A DNA stretch of 36,587 nucleotides from Roseovarius sp. (GTDB taxonomy: Bacteria; Pseudomonadota; Alphaproteobacteria; Rhodobacterales; Rhodobacteraceae), in contig PBIL01000015.1 of assembly GCA_002720475.1 (NCBI GenBank), positions 1 through 36,587 of the forward strand, read 5' to 3'. This document shows positions 1-8,517 of this stretch, in pieces (positions within the stretch are counted from its first letter, which is position 1; each line of letters begins with the position of its first letter). The notes under the pieces were generated by a model, which worked only from the letters and a program-made list of their open reading frames with translations, was not told the origin of the DNA and made no database searches. The position numbers and the translations under genes were made by a program.

Positions 1-105
1 AAGGGAAAGATGGACCCGGGAGCGAGCCGCGGACGCGCCGACAGACATGACCCATCAGTCGAACCGGACCTGATGACGGGAAAGCGTTCCGGCTCAGCTA
101 TCATG

Positions 106-180
106 TCAGCGACCTGCTAGGGTCTGCTTCAGCGCGGGCAGCAGCGCCGCGCGTCGGTCTTGCCCGGGTGTCACGGTCAT
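106..180 (-). CDS. Putative 24-residue peptide coupled to the radical SAM gene
   Basis: A 25-codon frame starts with an ATG that overlaps the TGA of the upstream radical SAM gene (ATGA junction) and ends at a TGA at 108-106. The peptide begins MTVTPGQDRR, has a leucine/alanine-rich middle and ends LAGR. It contains no cysteine. The overlap is the normal coupling arrangement in this genome, but so short a frame can arise by chance, or can be the remnant of a longer gene broken by a stop or frameshift. I do not recognise the peptide. The remaining bases 1-105 hold nothing I can name. Confidence 0.25.
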   Translation of the reverse strand: MTVTPGQDRRAALLPALKQTLAGR

Positions 181-1247
181 TCCGCCGCCCGCTTCGCCGC
201 AATCCGCTCCTCGCGCAGCCGTGCCAGTTCCGGCCCCAGCACCTTTTCAAAGAACCGGTCACAGCCGATGCAGAGGTTGCGATAGGGCGCGCCATCGGGC
301 CGCTTGGTGCGCGATTCCTCGAGGAACCGGGACAGGTCCCAGCCATGCGCCAGCCCCATCCGCTCGGGGTGGCCCATGGAAATCGCCTCGAACGCCGGGT
401 GGCCCACGAGGCTGTCGAGGATATCCTCGAGCCGCTCCTCGCAGAGATTGCCCAGGGGTGCTGCGGTTTTCAAACAGCAGGGAAACACATCGCCATTGGG
501 GTCGATCGACACCTCTGACCCCGAATAGCCCCGGTTGAGAAAGCCCAGGCCCCCCGACCACACGTTGCAGAAATTGTCTGTGATCCCGGCCTTGGAAAGC
601 GAATTCTCCCAGGCCCGCCCGCGCGGCCAGATCTTGCCGATCCAGGCATCTTCCGTGGCACCGAACATCGAATAGACCGGCTGATCTGCCGTCTGATCGG
701 CCCAGTTGCGGGTGGTCGAGGCGAGCGCGCTGTCGCGCATCCCCGCCGCTTGAAACATCTCGCGCAGCCGGTCGATCAGCGGCAGGCGCTTGTCGCCCTC
801 GTGGCCCACATGGAAATCGTCCATCCCGGCACAGGAGATCATCCAGACCCCGCGCGCGAGCAGATCGTCCACGATCTGCGGTGTCACCAGATCGCCCGTG
901 GTCTGCACGATGACGCGCACGCCCTGCGACCCGTATTTCGCCTGAATGGCCTCAAGTGCGGGATACAGCACCTCCTCGCGCACCGGATCGACCAGCACCT
1001 CGCCGCCCGCGAGGATGATCCGGCTCGCGCGCCGCTCATAGCCGCCGGGGGCACTCTCCGACGGCGCGTTGAGATCGAGATAGCTCAGCTCGTCCGGCAG
1101 GTTCGCAAGCACCTGCGGAAAACTCGCTCTCGCCTCCTCCACCACCTTGCGCAGCGCGCCACGAAGGTAGGGGCGAAACCGGCTTTCGTAACAGTGCTTG
1201 CAGCGGCGATGGCAGGCCCAGCACAGCACGTAATACAGGCTTTCCAT
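177..1247 (-). CDS. Radical SAM protein with SPASM/twitch-like C-terminus
   Basis: This 356-residue protein has a radical SAM CxxxCxxC motif at its very N-terminus (C12, C16, C19, with an extra C9) that would bind the [4Fe-4S] cluster cleaving S-adenosylmethionine. A GGE motif at about 81-83 fits the SAM-binding strand of the barrel. The C-terminal third has further cysteines (C227, C257, C258, C269, C326, C329), including a CxxC near the end, as in SPASM/twitch domains that hold auxiliary clusters. SPASM enzymes often modify peptides or proteins, but the substrate here is unknown. The start is the ATG preceded by AAGGAG about 10 bases upstream. It is transcribed divergently from the esterase gene. 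The fold family is clear; the specific function is not. Confidence 0.85.
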   Translation of the reverse strand: MESLYYVLCWACHRRCKHCYESRFRPYLRGALRKVVEEARASFPQVLANLPDELSYLDLNAPSESAPGGYERRASRIILAGGEVLVDPVREEVLYPALEAIQAKYGSQGVRVIVQTTGDLVTPQIVDDLLARGVWMISCAGMDDFHVGHEGDKRLPLIDRLREMFQAAGMRDSALASTTRNWADQTADQPVYSMFGATEDAWIGKIWPRGRAWENSLSKAGITDNFCNVWSGGLGFLNRGYSGSEVSIDPNGDVFPCCLKTAAPLGNLCEERLEDILDSLVGHPAFEAISMGHPERMGLAHGWDLSRFLEESRTKRPDGAPYRNLCIGCDRFFEKVLGPELARLREERIAAKRAAE

Positions 1248-1359
1248 CGGCGCGCGCTCCTTCCTGGCGTTCGGGTCATGACTGCCCGATCGCCCGTCGC
1301 GAGGAAAGCCCTCTTCACGGGATTGTCAGGCCGAACCCTCGCAAAAGCGTGTCATCGGA

Positions 1360-1388
1360 ATGCTATGCAGAGGGTCTTCCTTGTGCAA
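1360..1388 (-). promoter_or_regulatory. Putative sigma-70 type promoter for the radical SAM gene
   Basis: Reading the minus strand, TTGCAC (1388-1383) is followed after exactly 17 bases by TAGCAT (1365-1360), which matches a housekeeping -35/-10 pair. It would start transcription near 1353, giving a leader of about 105 bases. It lies in the 170-base divergent region 1248-1417. Bacterial promoters are poorly predicted by eye, so this is tentative. Confidence 0.3.
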
Positions 1389-1417
1389 CGGTTCTTGCAT
1401 CGTCCGGAGTGTTGCCC

Positions 1418-2245
1418 ATGCGACTTGCGCTCAATCTCACCCTCTGCCTTTGTCTTGCCCTGCCCGCTCGGGCCGAGCCCGCCTGCGGTGGCGATCTGCC
1501 CTGCGAGACGGCCTCCGGAAGCTATCGCATCGCCCTGCCCGAAGGCGACGGGCCCTATCCAGTGGTCATGTTCCTGCATGGCTATGGCGGCAGCGCCCGC
1601 GGCACGATGCGCGGCAGCACAGCGCGCACGGCATTGGCGCGTGGCTATGCCTTCATCGCGCCAGAGGGCCTCGTGCGGCAGGGGCGCGAGCGGACAAGCT
1701 GGAATTTTCACCCCGATTTTCCGGGCCGGCGGAACGAAGCCGCCTTTCTTCGAGAAGTGATGCAGGATGCCGGGCATCGGTTCGGGATCGACCCGGCGCG
1801 AAGCCTGCTGGCCGGCTTCTCCATCGGCGGCTCGCTTGCCAGTTACGTCGCCTGCTCCCATCCTGGCGATTTCGCCGCCTATGCGCCGGTTTCGGGCAGT
1901 TTCTGGCTACCGCTTCCCGAGAGCTGCGCCGGTCCGGTGCGGATCCTGCATGTTCATGGCTGGCGCGACCGGGTGGTGCCGCTCGAGGGCCGCGAGATCC
2001 GGCCCGGTTTCGCGCAGGGCGATGTTTTCGAAGCCATGCGACTGTGGCGCGGCACCAATGAATGCGCGCGCCACGACCCCGATCTTTTCGAGGCCGCAGA
2101 GGGATATTGGCGGCGGGCGTGGCTCGATTGCGCGCCCGGCTCGGCGCTGGAGATGGGTCTTTTCGATGGGGGCCACGGTGTGCCACGCGGCTGGAGCGAC
2201 ATGGCGCTCGACTGGTTCGAGGCACAGATCGGAGCGACCCAGTAG
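1418..2245 (+). CDS. Secreted alpha/beta hydrolase, LpqC/PHB depolymerase family esterase
   Basis: The 275-residue product starts with a signal peptide (positively charged start, leucine-rich core, cleavage likely after ARA at about 19), so it should act in the periplasm or outside the cell. The hydrolase core shows an HGYGG oxyanion-hole segment at 54-58, the nucleophile motif GFSIG with S135, a probable acid D184 in GWRDR, and a catalytic histidine H253 in GGHG. This is the arrangement of the LpqC/poly-3-hydroxybutyrate depolymerase and feruloyl-esterase-like families; the true substrate cannot be read from sequence. I chose the ATG at 1418 because GGAG lies just upstream and the signal peptide begins there; an upstream in-frame start at 1349 would bury the signal. 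It is convergent with opgH, with 3 bases between the stops. Confidence 0.85.
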   Translation: MRLALNLTLCLCLALPARAEPACGGDLPCETASGSYRIALPEGDGPYPVVMFLHGYGGSARGTMRGSTARTALARGYAFIAPEGLVRQGRERTSWNFHPDFPGRRNEAAFLREVMQDAGHRFGIDPARSLLAGFSIGGSLASYVACSHPGDFAAYAPVSGSFWLPLPESCAGPVRILHVHGWRDRVVPLEGREIRPGFAQGDVFEAMRLWRGTNECARHDPDLFEAAEGYWRRAWLDCAPGSALEMGLFDGGHGVPRGWSDMALDWFEAQIGATQ

Positions 2246-2248
2246 AGA

Positions 2249-4111
2249 CTATTCCGCCGCAAGCGGCGGGGTTTCGGACGCCCGGAACATGGCGCGGTGA
2301 TGCCAGGCGCGTCGCAGGATCTCTGGCGGGTCGATCATCTCGGGCGTGGCCATGAGCGCCCCCACCCTCCGCCCGGAGAGCATCGACAGCGGCACCGCCG
2401 CGACCAGACTCAGCGCGATCGGCAGGAGCCAGAGCGACACGGCCCCCGCCCCCATGCCGACGGCCAGAAGCGCGCCGCTCACCGTCTCGAGCGCATGGAA
2501 GCGCATCACCGTTCCAGGGCTGTAATCGCCGCCCTTGCGCGCCTGCGGCGACCAGATGGGGCGGATACCCACAAGTGTGCGCAGCACCGCCACCACCTGC
2601 TGCACCATCATGATCGGCGAAAACAGGATCGAAAGCGCGATCTCGGCGAGAAGCGACAGCGCGAACGGCCCCGCGCCCCCGAACCGCGCGATACGCACCT
2701 CGCCCAGCACGATCGCCAGCGCGCCCAAGAGTTTCGGCGCGAGCAGCATCCCGTACATGAAGAGCAGGATCACAACCGAACTGACCCCGCTCATTTCGGG
2801 CCAGACGGGATAGAGCGGGTTCTCGGCCGAGAAATAGGTGATCACGCTATCCGGGCCGTTGCCCAGCAGGGCCCATATCACCAGAAGCCCGAACCAGGCG
2901 GGCGAGAGAAGATAGCTCATCGCGCCGTGAAAGAGATGAAACCGCGAGACGGGGTGAAACCCGCGGGCGCCGAGAAGCCGCAGATGCTGAAGGTTGCCGT
3001 GGCACCAGCGCCGGTCACGCAGCGCATAGTCGATCAGCGTCGCGGGGGGCTCTTCATAGCTGCCCGTGACGTGCGGAACGAAGCGCACCGCCCAGCCCGC
3101 GCGCCGCAAGAGCCCCGCCTCGACGAAATCATGGCTGAGGATGAGCGCCCCTTTCCCCCAAAAGGACGGCATTCGCGGCAGCCCCGCGCAATCGGCGAAG
3201 GCGCGGGTGCGGATGATAGCGTTATGGCCCCAGTAATTCCCCTCCGTCCCGGTCCAGCCCGCCAGACCCGCGCTCAGAAGCGTGCCATAGACGGCGGCGG
3301 AGAATTGCTGCATCCGGCCGAAGAGCGTGTCGGACCCGATCACCATCGGAGCCGACTGGATGAGGCCCGCCGCCGGATCGGCGGCCAGCTCATCGGCTAG
3401 GGCGATGATCGCCCCGGCGCTCATCAGGCTGTCCGCGTCGAGCACGAGCATCGCGTCATGGGCCGCGCCCCAGCCCTCGATCCAGTCCCTGATATTGCCC
3501 ACCTTGCGTTCGGTGTTGCGGGCGCGGCGACGATACCACACCCGCTGATCGGGCGGCAGGACGGCCCGCAGCCGCTCGAAGGCGCTGCGTTCGGCCAGGG
3601 CGATCCCGGCATCCTGCGTGTCGCTCAGGATGAACAGGGCGAAGCGGTGCGCCGTGGCGCTCTCGCGCAGGGCCATCATCATCGCGCAGGCATTGCCGAA
3701 AACCTCGGCCGTGTCTTCGTTATAGATCGGCACGAGAAGCGCCACATCGAGCGGCGGGACTTCTGAAACGCGCTCGCGCCGCTGCATCAGGTGACAGGCC
3801 AGGCCCAGCGTCGCCGTGCCCACCGAAAGCGCGATCCAGAAGAACGTGGCCGCGACCAGCGCCAGGAGCACCCATTCGAGCCACCACATGCCGCCCTCGG
3901 ACAGCCTGTCGGCAAATATCCCGGCCAGCGCGCCGGTGGTCAGCGCCGCCGGGCCGAAGGCCGCTGCCCGCCGCCACCAGATGCGCGACACAGCCCGCAA
4001 TGCCGGTGCATTCGGGTCGATATGCCGGGCGGTCAGGTTCTGGACCGGATGGCTCAGGGGCGCGCACGACGGCATGTGCGCAGCGCCCGGGAAGGGGGTC
4101 ACGCCGTCCAT
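2249..4111 (-). CDS. opgH: Glucans biosynthesis glucosyltransferase H (OpgH/MdoH)
   Basis: This inner-membrane family 2 glycosyltransferase polymerises glucose from UDP-glucose into the backbone of osmoregulated periplasmic glucans. The 620-residue protein has two N-terminal membrane segments (about 52-68 and 78-105), a cytoplasmic GT2 domain with the LVPIYNED start at about 126, a DAD metal-binding motif at 225-227, the SHDFVE acid motif at 326-331 and RDRRW (a Q/RxxRW-type motif) at 365-369, then several C-terminal membrane segments. It is shorter than the E. coli protein, which has long terminal extensions. Its ATG lies inside the end of opgG, overlapping it by 13 bases, so translation is probably coupled. 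It is the last gene of the opg operon. Confidence 0.95.
   Translation of the reverse strand: MDGVTPFPGAAHMPSCAPLSHPVQNLTARHIDPNAPALRAVSRIWWRRAAAFGPAALTTGALAGIFADRLSEGGMWWLEWVLLALVAATFFWIALSVGTATLGLACHLMQRRERVSEVPPLDVALLVPIYNEDTAEVFGNACAMMMALRESATAHRFALFILSDTQDAGIALAERSAFERLRAVLPPDQRVWYRRRARNTERKVGNIRDWIEGWGAAHDAMLVLDADSLMSAGAIIALADELAADPAAGLIQSAPMVIGSDTLFGRMQQFSAAVYGTLLSAGLAGWTGTEGNYWGHNAIIRTRAFADCAGLPRMPSFWGKGALILSHDFVEAGLLRRAGWAVRFVPHVTGSYEEPPATLIDYALRDRRWCHGNLQHLRLLGARGFHPVSRFHLFHGAMSYLLSPAWFGLLVIWALLGNGPDSVITYFSAENPLYPVWPEMSGVSSVVILLFMYGMLLAPKLLGALAIVLGEVRIARFGGAGPFALSLLAEIALSILFSPIMMVQQVVAVLRTLVGIRPIWSPQARKGGDYSPGTVMRFHALETVSGALLAVGMGAGAVSLWLLPIALSLVAAVPLSMLSGRRVGALMATPEMIDPPEILRRAWHHRAMFRASETPPLAAE
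2254..2275 (+). terminator. Possible terminator hairpin for the esterase gene
   Basis: Nine bases after the esterase stop is a perfect 6-bp GC stem (CCGCCG / CGGCGG) with a CAAG tetraloop, followed by GGTTTC. It lies inside the last codons of opgH on the opposite strand. The T-run is only three bases long, so termination would be weak, or the repeat may simply reflect opgH coding constraint. Confidence 0.3.
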
Positions 4112-5607
4112 CGGTAGAGCCAGACCTCGCTCACGCCGCGCCCCTCGTGAAAGAGCTGCGCGCGGAACTCGGCCACCTGTGCCGTGCCGGGATCGAAGGT
4201 GAAGGCGAGGCGCGGACCGCCGGTCTCCGGGTTGCGCTGGATGAGCCCCGGCGAGGTCTCGACCTGGGCGGAATGGACATAGGCCACGAGCGCCTCGTAA
4301 TCCTCGGGCAGCGCGGCATGAGGGGCAAAGTCAATGGTCACCACCTGCCGCAGATCATGCGGAAAGCCGCGCCCGATGCGGGTCTCGAGCACGCGGGCGA
4401 CCGGCTTCTGCTCGGGGATCTCCGCCGTCCAGGCCATGCGATAGGTAAAGGCGTGCTCCTGTCCCGCGCCAAGCGGTGTGCTCGGCCGCCAATAGGCCAC
4501 GATATTGTCGAAGATCTCCTTGTCCGTCGGGATCTCCACCAGCGTCACGGAACCGCGGCCCCAATCCTCGCCGGGTGTGATCCAGAGGCTCGGGCGGCGA
4601 TGATACTGCGCCTCGAGATCGTGGAAATCCGAATAGCGCCGCGCGCGCTGCGCAAGGCCGAAGCCTTGCGGACCGTCGTCCGCGAAGCTCGAAACCTGAA
4701 GCTGGCGCGGATTGCCCAGCGGGCGCCACAGCATCTCGCCATTGCCGTTGAGGATCGTCAGCCCGTCGCTGTCATGCACGGCAGGGCGGAAATCGTTGAA
4801 GCGGTCGCGCATCTTGGCGTCGAAATAGAACATCGAGGTGAGCGGCGCGATGCCGACATTGGCCAGATCCACCCGCGGCCAGAGCGTGCAGCGCACATCG
4901 ACATCCGCCGAATCGCCGTAAGGCTCCAGGGTAAAGTGATACATCCCCGTCACCGACGGGCTTTCCATCAATGCGTGGATGCGGTGGTGCCGTGCGCCCG
5001 GCGCAGGCCGTTCGATCCAGAACCGCGTGAAATCGGGAAATTCCTCTCCCTCCGGCGCGGCGGTATTGATGGCAAGCCCCCGCGCCGAAAGCCCGTAGAC
5101 CAGACCGCGCGGGATCACGCGGAAATAGCTCGCCCCCTGGAAGACGGCATATTCCTGGAAGAATCCCGGCTTGGCGATCTCTGCCCGCAGCCGCACGCCG
5201 GAATAGCCCAGCCGGTCATCGACGGGCAGATCCTCCGGCACGATCTCGTGCCTTTCGTATAGCGACAGATCGAAGGGCACGCGGCGCGCGATCCCGTCCT
5301 CGACCAAGTTGACCTCGACCGAATGGGGGAAATAGAGCCCCGGCGGAAAGAGATCGAATTCGAGCGTGCTGTCCGTGCCGGCCCAGAAGGCGCGCGCGGT
5401 GTCGAAGCGGATCGCGCGATACTGGTCATAGGTCAGGTCGCGCCATTCCTGCGGCACGAGCGGGCGCGGCGCGTAGGGCCGCGCCGCCACCTCACGCGCG
5501 AGCGCATCGAGCATCTCCTCGGAGAAGGGCACGCCCGCGGCGGCCCGCGCCATGCCCGTCCAGAGCGCCAGCGCGCCGAGACCCTGCAAGACCTCGCGCC
5601 GGATCAT
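4099..5607 (-). CDS. opgG: Glucan biosynthesis protein, OpgG/OpgD family, with Tat-like signal
   Basis: The 502-residue protein matches the periplasmic OpgG/OpgD (MdoG) family needed for osmoregulated periplasmic glucan synthesis or branching. Family features include PFSEEMLDALA near the start, the YDQYRAIRF segment and the C-terminal Ig-like region. The N-terminus MIRREVLQGLGALAL resembles a twin-arginine signal, which is known for OpgD rather than OpgG, so the G/D assignment is uncertain. The frame runs open far upstream, but the ATG at 5607 is right: it overlaps the opgC stop in an ATGA junction and begins the signal peptide. Confidence 0.93.
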   Translation of the reverse strand: MIRREVLQGLGALALWTGMARAAAGVPFSEEMLDALAREVAARPYAPRPLVPQEWRDLTYDQYRAIRFDTARAFWAGTDSTLEFDLFPPGLYFPHSVEVNLVEDGIARRVPFDLSLYERHEIVPEDLPVDDRLGYSGVRLRAEIAKPGFFQEYAVFQGASYFRVIPRGLVYGLSARGLAINTAAPEGEEFPDFTRFWIERPAPGARHHRIHALMESPSVTGMYHFTLEPYGDSADVDVRCTLWPRVDLANVGIAPLTSMFYFDAKMRDRFNDFRPAVHDSDGLTILNGNGEMLWRPLGNPRQLQVSSFADDGPQGFGLAQRARRYSDFHDLEAQYHRRPSLWITPGEDWGRGSVTLVEIPTDKEIFDNIVAYWRPSTPLGAGQEHAFTYRMAWTAEIPEQKPVARVLETRIGRGFPHDLRQVVTIDFAPHAALPEDYEALVAYVHSAQVETSPGLIQRNPETGGPRLAFTFDPGTAQVAEFRAQLFHEGRGVSEVWLYRWTA

Positions 5608-6836
5608 CTTGCGGTCCTCCAGGGATGGCCCCGGAACCAGGCCACGGTGTAGGCGACCACGATCAGCGCGGCAAAACCGATGAGATTGGCCAGGGTCATG
5701 TTCCAGCTCGTGCGCCCGATCTGGTCCATGACGAAACCCGAGAGCCGCGCGAAGAACATCGAGAAGACGAAGACCGCCAGCGATTGCTGCCCGACCTTGA
5801 GGATCATCGCCAGAAGCCCCGACCAGAGCCGCGAGACAAGACCGCTCCCCGCCGCGCGGAGCCGCGCGCCACCTTCCCCCGCCGCCGTCCAGCACAGATA
5901 GGCAAGGGCCAGGAAATGCACGTAGCGCAGGATGCCGAAGTCGGACTTGTTGAAGAGGTCCCGATGCTCGATCCGCCATTCCCGCGCCCAGTCGAACCCG
6001 AATTCGCGCACCCCGATATTGGACAGCGGAATATTGGCCAGGACGATCACCGCCGCCAGCGCGATCAGGCCATGGCTCACCGGCGGCTTCGGCAGCCAGC
6101 CGCGCATGAACGCGAAGCCGGTGAAGAAAACGAGCTGCCAGCCGAACGGGTTGAAGAACCATTTTCGATCCGACCACGGCTCTGCCGGCAGGCCCAGATG
6201 CCAGCCGATCATGCCCAGCGGCTCGAGCACCGCGCGCTGCGCGAACAGCCAGATCAACCCCACAGCCCCGAACACAGCCCAGGGGCCGATGCGGGCAAGC
6301 GCCATCATGACCGGCATCATGACCAGGATCACCATATACATCGGCAGGATGTCGAAATAGTTGGGCACATAGGTCAGCGTGAAGAGCCCGACGAGCTGCG
6401 GGCCGGGATCGTCGAAGAATTTCCAGAGGTTGAGCGTCCCGATATAGGTCTTGTCGAAACCGCCGATCAGGTCGATCGCGGCGAGCAAGGTGGCCACCGC
6501 GAAGAACAGGCCGATATGCGCCCAGTAGACCTGCCAGACGCGATAGCCCACCCGCGCCGTGCCGAGCCGCCAGCCCGCCCGGTCGAAGGTTCGGCCAAAG
6601 GCGATGGCCGAGGCCATGCCGGAGCAGAAAACGAAGATCTCGGTGGCGTCCGAAAATCCCCAGCGCGCCGGAATCCAGCTGGTGAAGAAATTGCGCGGCG
6701 TATGGGCGGCAAGGATGATGAACATCGCAAGCCCGCGGAAGAAATCCAGCCTTATGTCGCGCGTGGCCGATACGGATGTCGCGCGCGCGCTCCGCGCCTG
6801 CCCATGGGCCACGACCGGATCGGCAACACTCGTCAT
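5604..6836 (-). CDS. opgC: OpgC protein, membrane acyltransferase-like glucan modification enzyme
   Basis: The product is about 410 residues with around ten hydrophobic membrane segments and the OpgC family signature RDIRLDFFRGLAMFIILAAHTP near its start. OpgC proteins succinylate periplasmic glucans and resemble integral-membrane acyltransferases. The reading frame also allows a GTG at 6875 that overlaps the upstream TPR gene stop (GTGA); I prefer the ATG at 6836, which has GGGAG about 11 bases upstream, but the longer start is possible. It is the second gene of the TPR-opgC-opgG-opgH operon. The order, with the modifying enzyme ahead of the synthase pair, suggests the glucans of this organism are routinely substituted. 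Confidence 0.92.
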   Translation of the reverse strand: MTSVADPVVAHGQARSARATSVSATRDIRLDFFRGLAMFIILAAHTPRNFFTSWIPARWGFSDATEIFVFCSGMASAIAFGRTFDRAGWRLGTARVGYRVWQVYWAHIGLFFAVATLLAAIDLIGGFDKTYIGTLNLWKFFDDPGPQLVGLFTLTYVPNYFDILPMYMVILVMMPVMMALARIGPWAVFGAVGLIWLFAQRAVLEPLGMIGWHLGLPAEPWSDRKWFFNPFGWQLVFFTGFAFMRGWLPKPPVSHGLIALAAVIVLANIPLSNIGVREFGFDWAREWRIEHRDLFNKSDFGILRYVHFLALAYLCWTAAGEGGARLRAAGSGLVSRLWSGLLAMILKVGQQSLAVFVFSMFFARLSGFVMDQIGRTSWNMTLANLIGFAALIVVAYTVAWFRGHPWRTAR

Positions 6837-6871
6837 GGCGGTGTCGGCTCCCTGCTGCTTCTGTCGCGCTC

Positions 6872-8248
6872 TCACTCGGCCGGCAGGCGTCCCGCCTCGG
6901 CCCAGCCGCCGCGTGTCTCGGCGATCAGATCGAGCCGGGTGCTGGCATATCGGTCAAGCCCGCCCGCGCGGCGAACGCTGCGCTCCTTGAGGATCGTCTC
7001 GGCCTCGTCGAGAAAGCCGCCCTTGATGCCCGCGTCGATGGTGAGACGCTCGAACAAGTCACGTTGCGCATGGCTGCCGCCGACAAGTTGCATGGAATGG
7101 CGCGCCCGACTCAGGTTGAGGAACGCCGTCTTGTAATCCCCGCTGCCAAAGGCCTCAAGCCCCATCGCCGCCGATCGGCCGGGATTTGCCATCCGCGCCA
7201 TCATCTCGCAGGATCCGACGCGTTTCGCGTCATCGTGCAGCCGCGCAAGAAGCTGCTTGATCGCGCTCTGGTGCCCGCCGCCGATCAGTGCGAGCAGATA
7301 GTGCAGGTCAGCGAAGATCAGGCAGGCATCGCCCGTCCGCCGCTCGCTGATCTCGGCCATCTCCTCCCACCGGTCGCCCACGTCGATCCCCTCGAGCTCA
7401 AGCCGCATGAGCAGCGACGCGCCGTTCGAGATGTCGCGGAAATCGTCGGTGTGATCGCGGCGCACCTCGGTATCGTAGAGATGGAAGACCGCGTCGATCT
7501 CGCCCTGGTCGAGATGCATCAGCGCCTTGTGCCACCAGACGTGGTAGCGGAAATTGTTGCAATGGCTCCAGGCCGCCTCGCGTCCCTCGAGCCAGCCGAG
7601 CCCGGCGCGCGAATCGCAGGTCATGTCGAAGACATGGGCCACCGCGTGAAGCCCCCAGGCATCGTCGGCGGCAAGGCTGAGGCCCATCCGTCCCGCCGTT
7701 TCGGCGCGGCCATACTCGCCGGTTTCCTCCAGCGCGAAGGCGTGGCAGCCGAAGAGATAGCCGCGCGCCGGGTTTCGCGCGTCATAGGCGGGCAGGAGCG
7801 CCTCGACCGAGGCGCGCATCCCCTTGTTGTCGCCCAGGATGAAGCGGGTGGCGTGGCTGATCTTCATCGCCAGCGCATCCTCGGGCCAGCGCGTCAGGAT
7901 CGCCTCCATCTCGCGCACCGTTCCCGAGGGCCGCCCCTCGAGCCAGGCACCGAGCGCGCGCACATACCCCGTCTCGCGCGGCAGCGGTGCCCCTTCGCGC
8001 ACGCAAAGCTGCGCCGCCTCATGGGCGGCGCGGGCGGTTTCGACCATCTCGCTGCGGCCCAGCATCATGCAGAAGAGTCCCTTGACGGCATGGCCCACGG
8101 CAAAGCCAGGCTCGAGGCTCAGAACCTTGCCCAAGTGATCGGGCGTCGCGGCGGCATGGGCGAGGAATGCGAGAACCGTCCGGTCCCAGGCCAGAGCGGC
8201 CTCGGGCGACGAAAGCGAGGTTTCATACCCGAACTGATCAATACGCAT
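6872..8248 (-). CDS. TTC38-like tetratricopeptide repeat protein
   Basis: This 458-residue soluble protein has no signal peptide or membrane segment and is built from helical TPR-like pairs. It resembles the tetratricopeptide repeat protein 38 (TTC38) family, with the segment WGLHAVAHVFDM and a following LGWLEGRE at about 190-225. The molecular role of bacterial TTC38-like proteins is not established. Its end touches or overlaps the start of opgC, so it is co-transcribed with the glucan genes. That suggests an accessory or regulatory link, which is inference only. AAAGGA lies about 10 bases before the ATG. Confidence 0.8.
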   Translation of the reverse strand: MRIDQFGYETSLSSPEAALAWDRTVLAFLAHAAATPDHLGKVLSLEPGFAVGHAVKGLFCMMLGRSEMVETARAAHEAAQLCVREGAPLPRETGYVRALGAWLEGRPSGTVREMEAILTRWPEDALAMKISHATRFILGDNKGMRASVEALLPAYDARNPARGYLFGCHAFALEETGEYGRAETAGRMGLSLAADDAWGLHAVAHVFDMTCDSRAGLGWLEGREAAWSHCNNFRYHVWWHKALMHLDQGEIDAVFHLYDTEVRRDHTDDFRDISNGASLLMRLELEGIDVGDRWEEMAEISERRTGDACLIFADLHYLLALIGGGHQSAIKQLLARLHDDAKRVGSCEMMARMANPGRSAAMGLEAFGSGDYKTAFLNLSRARHSMQLVGGSHAQRDLFERLTIDAGIKGGFLDEAETILKERSVRRAGGLDRYASTRLDLIAETRGGWAEAGRLPAE

Positions 8249-8445
8249 GGCCCGAGATTCCTTTCGGCAAGAGATTTGCGCCTTAGCTAGCCCGCCCTGC
8301 GTGACAGCGGCAACCGAAGCCCGCCACCGATCACCAATACGTTATCCCGTTCAAGCGGATTGTGACGCTTCCCGCGCCGGTGCTCAAGTTATGGGCGAAC
8401 GCATTGCGCAGGAACCCGCTGAGCGGGTGCCCGCCTGCATTGTCA

Positions 8446-8475
8446 CCGCGCAAGCGGATTTCGCTGCTTGCGCGG
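8446..8475. terminator. Perfect 10-bp inverted repeat, possible terminator
   Basis: CCGCGCAAGC and its exact reverse complement GCTTGCGCGG flank a 10-base loop. The repeat sits about 40 bases downstream of the aminotransferase stop, in the 269-base gap 8249-8517. It has no proper T-run on the minus strand, so it may be a non-canonical terminator, an RNA end-stabilising hairpin or a protein site. Elsewhere in this gap I see only short GC palindromes such as CCCGCTGAGCGGG at about 8415. Confidence 0.4.
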
Positions 8476-8517
8476 CCCGGCATTTTGCGAACCCGTCTCG
8501 CTGGCCCCGGCAGCGGC

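Noticed and set aside
101-346. An 81-codon minus-strand frame overlapping the radical SAM end
   Set aside because: It is a shadow frame, arginine- and alanine-rich, with no motif.
5608-6177. A long upstream extension of the opgG frame
   Set aside because: It runs through opgC in another frame. The signal peptide and ATGA junction place the start at 5607.
5625-7136. A 503-codon plus-strand frame opposite opgC
   Set aside because: It is full of charged low-complexity sequence and opposes a clear OpgC protein.
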